NCBI GenBank assembly: GCA_904502025.1
Contig: CAJGDJ010000002.1
Coordinates: 21,697-85,696, forward strand
DNA: 64,000 nt
Reading direction: 5' to 3'
Source of the DNA: an uncultured Muribaculaceae bacterium
GTDB lineage: Bacteria; Bacteroidota; Bacteroidia; Bacteroidales; Muribaculaceae
Part shown: in pieces, positions 44,530 to 52,271 of the stretch
How the letters are laid out: the number at the start of each line of letters is the position of its first letter
Numbering within the stretch: position 1 is the first letter of the stretch
Notes under the pieces: model-generated
Database searches by the model: none
Seen by the model: only the letters and a program-made list of their open reading frames with translations
What the model was told of the DNA's origin: nothing
Position numbers and translations under genes: made by a program

Positions 44530-45942
44530 ATGCGTAAAAATATTTTGAAATCAATGATTGCCGGTGTGGCTGCTCTTGTGGGGTTGACCGGCAGTGTAGA
44601 TGCAGTGGCACAAACTCCTGCTCGCACTTCAGTGACTCACCCCGAATGGAGTCGTAATGCTGTGATTTATGAGGTAAATCTCCGTCAATTCACCCCCGAA
44701 GGCACTATCAATGCTTTCGTTAAGGAGCTTCCTCGTCTCAAAGAGCTTGGTGTGGATATTCTTTGGTTTATGCCCATTCACCCCATCTCTGAGAAAAATC
44801 GCAAAGGGGAACTCGGCAGCTACTATGCAGTGAAAGACTACAAGGCTGTAAACCCCGAATTTGGCACACTCGACGAATTCAAACATGCTGTAAACGAGGC
44901 TCACAAATTGGGCATGAAAGTGGTTATCGACTGGGTTCCTAACCACACCGGTTGCGACAACGCTTGGGTTACCGAGCACCCCGAATGGTACTCTCGCAAC
45001 AAAAATGGTGAAATGTATGGCCCATTTGACTGGACCGACGTGTATGAACTCAACTACGACAACTACTATATGCGTAAAGCGATGGTTGACGCGTTGAAAT
45101 TCTGGCTCACCGAAGTAGGTATCGACGGCTATCGTTGCGACGTGGCAATGGAAGTGCCTACCGACTTCTGGGACGACACTCGCCCTCAACTCCAAGCAGT
45201 GAAACCCGACCTCTTTATGCTCGCCGAAGCAAGTGTGCCCGAATTGCAACTACATGGCTTCGACATGGGTTACAACTGGCCAATGAAAGACCTTTGGAGT
45301 GAAATCGCTACCACTTCAGGTCAATATACTTTCCAAAAAGAGGGAGAACCAATGAAAACTTTCCCTACAAAAACTGCCGTTGCTATCGACTCGCTCCTTG
45401 CCGATCAGGCAGCCAAATACCCCATCGACTCATATTTGATGAACATGGTTACCAACCACGACCTCAATTCATGGGAAGGTACAGAGTTTGACCGCCTTGG
45501 CAACCTCAACAAAGCATTTGCAGTGCTTTCTTACACTCTCCCCGGCATGCCATTGATTTACACCGGTCAAGAAACAGGCATGAATCGTGCTTTTGAGTTC
45601 TTCAAGAAAGACAACGCACCTCAATGGGAACCTCGCAACGAATACTTCACATTCTACCAAACACTCAACCGTCTCAAACATGAAAACCGTGCACTTCTCG
45701 CAGGCGAAAAAGGTGGCAAAATGGTGCGTTGCCCAACCACCAGCAACGACCTTTATGTTTTCTCTCGCACAGTAGGCGACGACTCAGTATTGGTAATGGT
45801 CAACTTAGGAGCAAAAGCACAAAAAGTGAAATTCACCGGCGAAGCACCTTCTATCGAAGGCATGACCAACATCTTCGACGCAAAAGCCAACAAACTCCCT
45901 AAAAAACTCAACCCCGGCGAATACCAAGTGTGGGCAAAGTAA
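44530..45942 (+). CDS. Secreted alpha-amylase family protein (GH13)
   Basis: 470 residues. N-terminal signal-like segment ILKSMIAGVAALVGLTGSVDAVAQ. A TIM-barrel GH13 core follows: WSRNAVIYEVNLRQF, VVIDWVPNHTG (region I), GIDGYRCDVAMEVP with the nucleophile Asp (near residue 205), MLAEASVPEL with the acid Glu (near 234), and NMVTNHDLNSWEG with the third Asp. A short C-terminal beta domain ends in PGEYQVWAK. It should cleave alpha-1,4 glucans in the periplasm or outside. No Sus genes are near, so it is probably a stand-alone maltodextrin enzyme. Confidence 0.92.
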   Translation: MRKNILKSMIAGVAALVGLTGSVDAVAQTPARTSVTHPEWSRNAVIYEVNLRQFTPEGTINAFVKELPRLKELGVDILWFMPIHPISEKNRKGELGSYYAVKDYKAVNPEFGTLDEFKHAVNEAHKLGMKVVIDWVPNHTGCDNAWVTEHPEWYSRNKNGEMYGPFDWTDVYELNYDNYYMRKAMVDALKFWLTEVGIDGYRCDVAMEVPTDFWDDTRPQLQAVKPDLFMLAEASVPELQLHGFDMGYNWPMKDLWSEIATTSGQYTFQKEGEPMKTFPTKTAVAIDSLLADQAAKYPIDSYLMNMVTNHDLNSWEGTEFDRLGNLNKAFAVLSYTLPGMPLIYTGQETGMNRAFEFFKKDNAPQWEPRNEYFTFYQTLNRLKHENRALLAGEKGGKMVRCPTTSNDLYVFSRTVGDDSVLVMVNLGAKAQKVKFTGEAPSIEGMTNIFDAKANKLPKKLNPGEYQVWAK

Positions 45943-45965
45943 AATAACAACTTCAATATAACACA

Positions 45966-46006
45966 AACAGTGAGTCATTTTCATTTTGACTCACTGTTGT
46001 TTTTTT
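45966..46006 (+). terminator. Intrinsic terminator after the GH13 gene
   Basis: Arms AACAGTGAGTCA (45966-45977) and TGACTCACTGTT (45987-45998), then a T tract. Confidence 0.9.
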
Positions 46007-46022
46007 ATATATCAACCAATCA

Positions 46023-46290
46023 CTACTCTAATAATTGAACTGTTTCTTTTGACTCATTCTTAAAGAACATTACATAATATATAGGAATATATGTAATGCC
46101 TTTTTGTGTATATACATTTCGTTCATTTGATAACACATATGCACGGTGTATATTATATTCTTCAGTTGACAAAAATTTATTCAAAGCACTATGCGTAGTA
46201 TAATCTTTCCCCGATTTTACCTCAATGGGAATATTTGATAAATTATCTACATCATCAATCAAAAAATCAACCTCCCATTGGCCGAAACAA
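46023..46290 (-). pseudogene. 3' fragment of an AAA ATPase / DUF4143 gene
   Basis: About 85 C-terminal residues remain on the minus strand. The reading FGQWEVDFLIDDVDNLSNIPIEVKSGKDYTTHSALNKFL matches the PD-(D/E)XK-like C-terminus of ATP-binding DUF4143 proteins (E-V-D-F and E-V-K). The ATPase part is missing: homology stops near 46290, where it abuts an unrelated LRR fragment on the other strand. It is a relic of a gene normally about 400 residues long. Confidence 0.7.
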
Positions 46291-46772
46291 TAGGTAACAC
46301 ATCTGGCAATTATGTAGGACCATTCTATAAATGCACAGCATTGTCTAATGTGTCTCTACCCAAAGCTGTCACAATCGGACTTTTGGCATTTGAAGGTTGT
46401 TCGGCATTGAAACAAATCTCACTGCCATGTGCAACTACTGTTCACAACAAAGCCTTTTACAATTGTACGGCTCTCACAAGTGTCTCTCTCCCCGAAGCTA
46501 CAAACATAAAAGAGAATGTCTTTGATAAATGCAAAGCATTGAAAACTCTTTCACTTCCCAAGGCGATTGAGATAGGGGCAAACACTTTGAGCAATACCTC
46601 TCGATTGCAAACGTTGATACTAACAGCATCAGGCAATATCGAATTTGCCGACCAAGGTTATACATTTGATAGTTCAATAATCGACCTTACACTCAACTCC
46701 AACAAGCAGAGTGAAGTTAAATATGGCTATCAATGGAAAGGCATGGATTGGCTAAGTATAAGTTTCCAATAA
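46278..46772 (+). pseudogene. 3' fragment of a BspA-like leucine-rich-repeat surface protein
   Basis: About 164 residues with four LRR_5 units of the form CTALSNVSLPKAVTIG..AF.GCSALKQISLP, followed by a closing region (YGYQWKGMDWLSISF). There is no signal peptide and no good start codon; the frame opens inside the DUF4143 remnant. Intact BspA-like proteins have an N-terminal signal and many more repeats, so the 5' part has been lost at the junction near 46278-46290. Confidence 0.65.
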
Positions 46773-46868
46773 ACATACTACACAACATATAAGTAGAAAT
46801 AGATGCGTCAGGTTTAATATTTGCATATCGTATTTGTTGTTATAACTTTAATATTCAAATTCATCACA

Positions 46869-46905
46869 ACATAAACTACGCCAAAAATTTTGGCGTAGTT
46901 TATGT
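46869..46905. terminator. Terminator-like hairpin with 18-nt arms
   Basis: ACATAAACTACGCCAAAA (46869-46886), one-base loop, then the inverse complement (46888-46905), followed by a T-rich run. It insulates the Fic gene. Confidence 0.8.
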
Positions 46906-46936
46906 TTTTCTACTCTATGATTTTGAATTAAAATTG

Positions 46937-46944
46937 TATCTTTG
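46937..46944 (+). promoter_or_regulatory. Promoter -7 box for the Fic gene
   Basis: TATCTTTG matches TAnnTTTG, 27 bp before the ATG at 46972. Confidence 0.5.
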
Positions 46945-46971
46945 CAAAAAAATAGAAATTAACCAAGCGAA

Positions 46972-47730
46972 ATGACTATCATTGATATATATCAAGAAAT
47001 TGATGCATTGAAAAACGAATTAACATCAATGCGTCCCTTGCCCAATGTTGCTTTGCACAAACTACAATCTGCACTCGACATTGAATATACCTATGAAAGT
47101 AATCGTATCGAAGGTAATACTCTTACTCTACAAGAAACCGAACTTGTTGTAAATGAAGGATTAACCATCGGTGGAAAATCCTTAAATGAGCATTTAGAGG
47201 CTATTAATCACAAAGAAGCTATTGACTTCATACGTGAAATAGCTTCAAAAGATGGTTTTGTAATAAATAATAGCATTATTTTGCAAATACACGCTATTAT
47301 TTTGCGAGGTATCGATAAGGAAAATGCTGGAAAGTTTCGCAACGTACCCGTTCTTATTTCAGGAAGTCGGCACACTCCACCTCAACCATATTTGATTGAA
47401 AAACAAATGGAGGAATTCATTTTGCAATATCAACAAATGGAAGCCAATGGTCAACACCCTGTTAAAATTGCAGCATTTCTCCACGATGAATTAGTGCGAA
47501 TTCATCCTTTCATTGACGGCAATGGTCGCACAAGTCGATTGTTGATGAATCTATATCTTCTTCGTCATGGTTATTTAATCATTTCATTAAAAGGCGACTA
47601 CGAGTTAAAACTCTCTTATTATAAATCACTCGAGGAATCTCATATAAATAAAAATCAAGAGCCTTTTTATCAATTAGTTGCCAATGCCGAGAAAGAATCT
47701 CTCACTCGTTTTCTAAACTTGGTCAAATAA
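46972..47730 (+). CDS. Fic family protein with N-terminal inhibitory helix
   Basis: 252 residues. Fic core motif HPFIDGNGRTSR (HPFx(D/E)GNGRxxR, near residue 178) is intact, so AMP or another nucleotide could be transferred to a hydroxyl on a target protein. An inhibitory motif of the (S/T)xxxE(G/N) type occurs at the N-terminus, SNRIEGN near residue 44, which marks a class II Fic that restrains itself. No separate antitoxin gene is near. An alternative is a regulatory Fic with no toxin role. Confidence 0.9.
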   Translation: MTIIDIYQEIDALKNELTSMRPLPNVALHKLQSALDIEYTYESNRIEGNTLTLQETELVVNEGLTIGGKSLNEHLEAINHKEAIDFIREIASKDGFVINNSIILQIHAIILRGIDKENAGKFRNVPVLISGSRHTPPQPYLIEKQMEEFILQYQQMEANGQHPVKIAAFLHDELVRIHPFIDGNGRTSRLLMNLYLLRHGYLIISLKGDYELKLSYYKSLEESHINKNQEPFYQLVANAEKESLTRFLNLVK

Positions 47731-47736
47731 TTGTAG

Positions 47737-47744
47737 TAATTTTG
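47737..47744 (+). promoter_or_regulatory. Promoter -7 box abutting the LOG gene
   Basis: TAATTTTG ends 5 bp before the ATG at 47750; predicted transcription starts at or next to the start codon. Confidence 0.5.
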
Positions 47745-47749
47745 CACCC

Positions 47750-48328
47750 ATGAAACAAAGAGATGCCATTTGCGTTTACTGTGCCTCAAGTTCACTCATT
47801 GACCAATCATATATCGATGCAGCCTATGAATTGGGGTGCTTGATAGCCGATTCGGGCAATGCTATGGTGTGTGGTGCCGGACGCACCGGATTGATGGGAG
47901 CTGTGATTGATGGCACATTAAGTCGTGGAGGCAATGCAATAGGAGTTATTCCTCAATTCATGGTCGATAACGGTTGGCATCACCCTCAATTGAGCCAAAT
48001 GGAAATAACTCCCGATATGCACACTCGCAAAGAAATAATGGCTCGAATGTCTAAAGCAGCCATTGCAATGCCGGGAGGGTGTGGCACTCTTGAAGAATTG
48101 CTCGAAATAATTACATGGCGACAATTGGGATTGTATGATGGCAAAATAATTATCCTCAACATCAATAATTATTTCAATCCATTGATTCAAATGCTTAATA
48201 AGGCTATTGAAGATGGTTTTATGAAAAAAGACCATAGTAATATATGGTTGGTTGCCAACACTCCCGACGAAGCCTTAGAATTGGCTCTTGTTAATACTCA
48301 AAACGTTTCTCTTTCATCTAAATATTAA
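47750..48328 (+). CDS. LOG family protein (TIGR00730-type, nucleotide 5'-monophosphate phosphoribohydrolase)
   Basis: 192 residues with VYCASSS at the N-terminus, MVCGAGRTGLMGAVIDG (nucleotide loop) and the family signature MPGGCGTLEELLEIITWRQLG near residue 105 (PGGxGTxxE). Proteins of this family cleave nucleoside 5'-monophosphates to base and ribose 5-phosphate, and in plants activate cytokinins. In Bacteroidota the physiological substrate is unknown. The DUF4271 gene follows with a 1-bp gap. Confidence 0.9.
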   Translation: MKQRDAICVYCASSSLIDQSYIDAAYELGCLIADSGNAMVCGAGRTGLMGAVIDGTLSRGGNAIGVIPQFMVDNGWHHPQLSQMEITPDMHTRKEIMARMSKAAIAMPGGCGTLEELLEIITWRQLGLYDGKIIILNINNYFNPLIQMLNKAIEDGFMKKDHSNIWLVANTPDEALELALVNTQNVSLSSKY

Positions 48329-48329
48329 A

Positions 48330-49313
48330 ATGCCTGCAGAAGAAAATAAAACAAATAAAAATTCTTCAATTGCAAAAAAAGAAATGAAGAAGAATGATAA
48401 ATCCAACAAACAAAAGTTGGATAAGAAACTTCATTCTGATTCAACCTCAGACTCTCTAACGAAAGAGAAAATCGATTCATTAAACACAATACCCGATACT
48501 ATAAATTACTCTACCGATAGTGTTTTTACAGGAGATTCATTATATGTAGATAGTGCATTGGTAAAAGTTGATACACTTTCAAAATCAACAACCGACACTG
48601 TCACTACTACTTTTAAACCATTTATGTCGGGCAAAGAACCACAATCACGAATCAATCATCTGGGTCATGATTCGGGTATATTGATATTATTATCAATTAC
48701 GTTTTTGTTGGTTTCGTTTAATTACAGCTCTTATCGACGTATGCTTTCAACTTATTCACAAAGTTTATGGAATGTGCGTCGCAGAGCCAATGCTTTTGAC
48801 GACCACACTACCAACGAACGTAGCCTTATTGCTATTCTCATATTTCAATTATGTGTTTATGCCGGTATATTACTAAGTACCTACATCAACACTATCATAC
48901 CTATTAATCCTGATAAAATATTAGTAACCACCTATAGCATGATAGGGATTTATGGTCTTTATTATCTATTTCAATTAACTTCATATTCGATAGTAGGGTG
49001 GGTGTTTTCTGACGACGGAGGACTATCACAATGGATAAAAGGATTTAATGCTTCACACATATTTTTAGGATTTGCTTTAATCATTCCCACCTTAATTTCC
49101 ATCTTTTATCCCACAACTACCGAGACAATGCTAACTATAGCAATTATACTCTATATTATTGTTAGATTGATGTTTATTTTCAAGGGATTTAGAATTTTTT
49201 ACAATAAAATTGGCTCTTTATTCTATTTTATTTTGTACCTTTGCACCCTGGAAATTATACCTGTATTTTTTGTGTATGGAATAGCACAAATTATTGCTGG
49301 TAATCTACAGTAA
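48330..49313 (+). CDS. DUF4271 family membrane protein
   Basis: 327 residues from the ATG at 48330, one base after the LOG stop. The first 110 residues are charged and low-complexity (KKNDKSNKQKLDKKLH, many Ser/Thr/Asp). From about 125 come seven hydrophobic segments starting with GHDSGILILLSITFLLVSFN, the DUF4271 region. The hemD gene follows 17 bp later, the usual neighbour of DUF4271 in Bacteroidota, which hints at a link with heme supply, but its function is unknown. Confidence 0.85.
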   Translation: MPAEENKTNKNSSIAKKEMKKNDKSNKQKLDKKLHSDSTSDSLTKEKIDSLNTIPDTINYSTDSVFTGDSLYVDSALVKVDTLSKSTTDTVTTTFKPFMSGKEPQSRINHLGHDSGILILLSITFLLVSFNYSSYRRMLSTYSQSLWNVRRRANAFDDHTTNERSLIAILIFQLCVYAGILLSTYINTIIPINPDKILVTTYSMIGIYGLYYLFQLTSYSIVGWVFSDDGGLSQWIKGFNASHIFLGFALIIPTLISIFYPTTTETMLTIAIILYIIVRLMFIFKGFRIFYNKIGSLFYFILYLCTLEIIPVFFVYGIAQIIAGNLQ

Positions 49314-49330
49314 TTCAAATTGTTACAAGC

Positions 49331-50083
49331 GTGAAGGTAAAAAAAGTATTAGTTTCTCAACCAAAACCAACATCTGAGAAATCTCCTTATTTTGAAATTG
49401 CGGAAAAATATGGTGTTGAAATAGAATTTCGCCCATTTATCAAAGTTGAAGGACTTTCGGCAAAAGAATTTCGTCAATCTAAAATTTCTATTTCAGATTA
49501 TACTGCAGTTATTTTTACTGCACGCACTGCAATAGATCACTTTTTCCGTTTATGTGAAGAAATGCGGATTTCTATACCCGACACAATGAAATATTTCTGC
49601 ACTACTGAATCAATAGCATTGTATTTGCAAAAATATATCATATATCGCAAACGCAAAATATTCCACGGCAAAACAGGTAAACTCGATGAATTGTTGCCTT
49701 TCTTGATGAAACACAACAAAGAAAAATTTCTTTACGCTATTTCATCGGTTCACAAAGAAGAAGATCTCAACATACTTGACAAAAATAACATCAACTATAC
49801 CAAAGCTGTAATGTATCGTACGGTGAGCAACGATTTTGGTCCAGATGAAAAATTTGATTATGATATGTTGTTATTCTTCAGCCCATCGGGAATTGATTCT
49901 CTTTTGAAAAACTTCCCTGAATTTAAGCAAGAAGATGTAAAAATAGGTTGTTTTGGAGCTACTACAGCCAAAGCTATTCGTGATGCAGGTTTCCGTCTTG
50001 ATATAGAAGCTCCCTCTGTTAAAGCACCTTCTATGACTGCAGCATTGGATTTATATCTCAAAAACGAAATGGCATCAGCATAA
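49331..50083 (+). CDS. hemD: Uroporphyrinogen-III synthase
   Basis: 250 residues from a GTG start at 49331. HemD folds show two Rossmann-like lobes with poor sequence conservation; here the lobes are seen as KVKKVLVSQPKP / AVIFTARTAIDHFF and the second lobe LLFFSPSGIDSLLKNFPEF followed by IGCFGATTAKAIRDAGFRLDIEAP, the typical C-terminal HemD signature. It closes the ring of hydroxymethylbilane in heme biosynthesis. Position behind DUF4271 supports the call. Confidence 0.88.
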   Translation: MKVKKVLVSQPKPTSEKSPYFEIAEKYGVEIEFRPFIKVEGLSAKEFRQSKISISDYTAVIFTARTAIDHFFRLCEEMRISIPDTMKYFCTTESIALYLQKYIIYRKRKIFHGKTGKLDELLPFLMKHNKEKFLYAISSVHKEEDLNILDKNNINYTKAVMYRTVSNDFGPDEKFDYDMLLFFSPSGIDSLLKNFPEFKQEDVKIGCFGATTAKAIRDAGFRLDIEAPSVKAPSMTAALDLYLKNEMASA

Positions 50084-50106
50084 ACAAAACAATCACATAA
50101 TCTCAT

Positions 50107-50156
50107 AAAAGTCTTGCATGTATCGTGATATTTTACTAAACTTGCAAGACTTTTTT
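50107..50156 (+). terminator. Intrinsic terminator after hemD
   Basis: Arms AAAAGTCTTGCA (50107-50118) and TGCAAGACTTTT (50143-50154) with a T tract; loop about 24 nt. Confidence 0.75.
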
Positions 50157-50173
50157 ATTTTTCATTATAAACA

Positions 50174-50575
50174 GTGCACTATAAATTAAGATTATATAAA
50201 AAAGAAAAATTGTGTAGCAACACTGCCATCAACATGCTGTTTCAGCCCGGTGGCACATCGCAAGCCATGCTTGCCTACCCTTTGCGTGCTGTGTGGCGAC
50301 AAAACGATGGTCGCTACTGCGATGCACCAATGCAATTTCTTATATCTGTGCCAAAAAAACGTCTTCACCACGCTGTGGATCGTGTGATGATACGCCGACG
50401 CATTCGTGAAGCATATCGCCTCAATCATCACAACTACACTCTACCAAATGATGCCAAAATAGATGTAGCCTTTATTTATATTGCTAATTCATTGTTACCT
50501 TATAAAACAATAGAAAAAGCAGTGAAAAAAATACTGAAAAATATATCGGAAAACACTAATGAAAAAGATATTTAG
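50174..50575 (+). CDS. rnpA: Ribonuclease P protein component
   Basis: 133 residues from a GTG at 50174. The N-terminal [21 protein letters not shown] and the RNR signature [26 protein letters not shown] (near residues 56-81) are diagnostic. It binds the RNase P RNA and helps tRNA 5' maturation. yidD overlaps its 3' end by 17 bases, the same order as near the origin of many bacteria (rpmH-rnpA-yidD). rpmH and dnaA are not in the window. Confidence 0.93.
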   Translation: MHYKLRLYKKEKLCSNTAINMLFQPGGTSQAMLAYPLRAVWRQNDGRYCDAPMQFLISVPKKRLHHAVDRVMIRRRIREAYRLNHHNYTLPNDAKIDVAFIYIANSLLPYKTIEKAVKKILKNISENTNEKDI

Positions 50576-50780
50576 TTACATATTAATATTACCAATACGC
50601 TTTTATCAACTTTGTATTTCTCCATTGTTTCCTCCAGCATGTCGCTTTACACCCACTTGTAGCCACTATGCAATAGAAGCCATAAAAAAACATGGAGCTA
50701 TAAAAGGAGCGTGGCTTGCCATTAAAAGAATATGCCGTTGTCATCCATGGGGTGGTAGTGGCTATGATCCTGTGCCATGA
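50559..50780 (+). CDS. yidD: Membrane protein insertion efficiency factor YidD
   Basis: 73 residues, complete. The conserved cysteine pattern [23 protein letters not shown] and the end [13 protein letters not shown] identify YidD. It aids YidC-dependent insertion. It overlaps rnpA (17 bases) and its stop overlaps the next ATG (ATGA). Confidence 0.95.
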   Translation: MKKIFSYILILPIRFYQLCISPLFPPACRFTPTCSHYAIEAIKKHGAIKGAWLAIKRICRCHPWGGSGYDPVP

Positions 50781-51340
50781 TATTTCCATGTGTTGACATA
50801 CACACCCATAATAAATCTCGCAAAGATGCCATTATTAATATTTACCCACATGAACAATTAATTGAGGGAGCATATCACTCTGTGGGTATTCACCCTTGGC
50901 ATACTTCAAATATAGATTCCACAACTATTGAAAACCTCAAAACACTTGCCGCTAATCCTCAAGTTATAGCAATAGGGGAAACGGGCATTGACACTCTTAA
51001 AGGAGCATCTATAAATAAACAAATTGATATTTTTCGTCTTCATGTGGCATTGAGCGAACAACACAAAAAACCTCTTATAATACATTGTGTAAAAGCTTTC
51101 AATGATATAATAGATCTCAAAAAAGAGTTAAGCCCCTCTATGCCTTGGATTATTCATGGCTTTAGAGGTAAACCTCAACTCGCCCAACAATTAATTAATC
51201 AAGGATTTTATATATCACTCGGCGAACATTTCAATCCTCAAACCGCTGCCATAATACCCACTAATCGTTTATTATTTGAAACCGACGAAAGCACCCTTGA
51301 TATAAACACTATTATCGAGAAAATTAAAAGCACATTATAA
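50777..51340 (+). CDS. TatD-like metal-dependent hydrolase
   Basis: 187 residues, shorter than TatD (about 260) but with the metal ligands of the fold: VDIHTHN near residue 7, AIGETGIDT near 67, IIHCVKA near 96 (His), IIHGFRG near 125 and LLFETDES near 165. It is a compact Bacteroidota TatD-like protein, probably a nuclease or other phosphodiesterase. Translationally coupled to yidD by ATGA. Confidence 0.85.
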   Translation: MIFPCVDIHTHNKSRKDAIINIYPHEQLIEGAYHSVGIHPWHTSNIDSTTIENLKTLAANPQVIAIGETGIDTLKGASINKQIDIFRLHVALSEQHKKPLIIHCVKAFNDIIDLKKELSPSMPWIIHGFRGKPQLAQQLINQGFYISLGEHFNPQTAAIIPTNRLLFETDESTLDINTIIEKIKSTL

Positions 51341-51375
51341 TATCAACTTAGAGTATTTATAGATTAAAAACACCC

Positions 51376-51422
51376 TCAACTCAGCGGAAAGTGCAAAATT
51401 TTAATAGATTCCGCTGAGTTGA
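51376..51422. terminator. Terminator hairpin with 14-bp arms
   Basis: TCAACTCAGCGGAA (51376-51389) and TTCCGCTGAGTTGA (51409-51422), between the TatD-like gene and the next promoter. Confidence 0.75.
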
Positions 51423-51434
51423 AAGCATTTTTGT

Positions 51435-51442
51435 TATATTTG
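51435..51442 (+). promoter_or_regulatory. Promoter -7 box abutting the lipoprotein gene
   Basis: TATATTTG ends 4 bp before the ATG at 51447, so transcription would begin at the start codon itself. Confidence 0.5.
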
Positions 51443-51446
51443 CAAC

Positions 51447-52181
51447 ATGAAGCATCTCTTTACAATCATATTATCACTTCTCTTGCTCACAGCCTGTGGG
51501 GAAAGTGGGCGTAACAAGCAATTACTTGAACGTGCCGAGGCGGTGATGGAAGATCGTTGCGAAGTCGCTTTGTCAATTCTCCAAGATAGTATTGATACCA
51601 CAACCCTATCTACCGAGCGTGGACGTGCTATATATGCCGTTCTACTTTCACAAGCCCTCGACAAAAACTACATAGATCTTTCTTCCGATTCTATCATTGC
51701 CCCTGCTATAGAATATTTTGCTGATGGCAACGACCCTCATTTTGCTATGCTCTCCTACTATTATTATGGTAAAATTCTTTTAAACCAAAATAAACTATCC
51801 GATGCAATAATAGCATGCAGTAAAGCCGAAAACTTCGCTAAGGAACTAAATGAAGACTTTTATTTAGGGCTTATTTATGGAACACTAGGTGATATTTACC
51901 ATAAAACCAATAATCACAATGAAGTCCTAAAATATAGCAAATTAAGCTATAATCATTTTAGTAAGATTAACAAGCATCCTCACAAAAAATATGCTTACTA
52001 TTCATTAGCCATTGCATATAACAATATTGGCAACTTTAATAAAAGTGAAGCTATATACAACGAATTAATTGACTCTGCATTTGGTGCTGTATCAATCGCC
52101 ACATCTACCTCTGCTGGCAACTATTATATTACAATAGTTACCGATGATGGTTCTTGCTATGCCGGTAGTTACTCACTGTAA
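51447..52181 (+). CDS. Chimeric TPR lipoprotein, truncated and fused to a foreign tail
   Basis: 244 residues. The lipoprotein signal MKHLFTIILSLLLLTACGES (lipobox TAC-G) and TPR-like helices (AMLSYYYYGKILLNQNKLSDA; AIAYNNIGNFNKSEAIYNEL) are like Bacteroidota TPR lipoproteins that normally run to 500 or more residues. Near residue 212 the character changes abruptly to FGAVSIATSTSAGNYYITIV, a beta tail like the end of secreted DUF3244-type proteins, then stop. The gene has probably been cut by a deletion or insertion at about 52080. Expression may persist but the regulatory C-terminal half is gone. Confidence 0.6.
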   Translation: MKHLFTIILSLLLLTACGESGRNKQLLERAEAVMEDRCEVALSILQDSIDTTTLSTERGRAIYAVLLSQALDKNYIDLSSDSIIAPAIEYFADGNDPHFAMLSYYYYGKILLNQNKLSDAIIACSKAENFAKELNEDFYLGLIYGTLGDIYHKTNNHNEVLKYSKLSYNHFSKINKHPHKKYAYYSLAIAYNNIGNFNKSEAIYNELIDSAFGAVSIATSTSAGNYYITIVTDDGSCYAGSYSL

Positions 52182-52271
52182 CAGATAATTGAGCAGACCA
52201 ATTATCCTTGTTATCATAAGCTCGTGGTACTCGGATCGCGGAGAGCCGGGTGCCTTATAACTAAAAGTATT
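52182..52271 (+). other. Junction segment, possible group II intron scrap
   Basis: No gene. GGAGAGCCGGGTGCC (52239-52253) resembles the 5' strand of a group II intron domain V, but no complementary 3' strand follows. It lies between the chimeric lipoprotein gene and the peptide cluster, where a mobile element scar would be expected. Confidence 0.25.

Noticed and set aside
44629..45249. 206-residue minus-strand frame opposite the GH13 gene
   Set aside because: Antisense to conserved amylase motifs; His/Val-rich composition is an artefact of the complementary codons.
46278..46772. LRR frame as an intact short gene
   Set aside because: It has no ATG or signal peptide and its 5' end lies in the remnant of another gene.
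52224..52271. Upstream start for the outer-membrane barrel gene
   Set aside because: The extra 16 residues would precede a good signal peptide and come from the junction segment.
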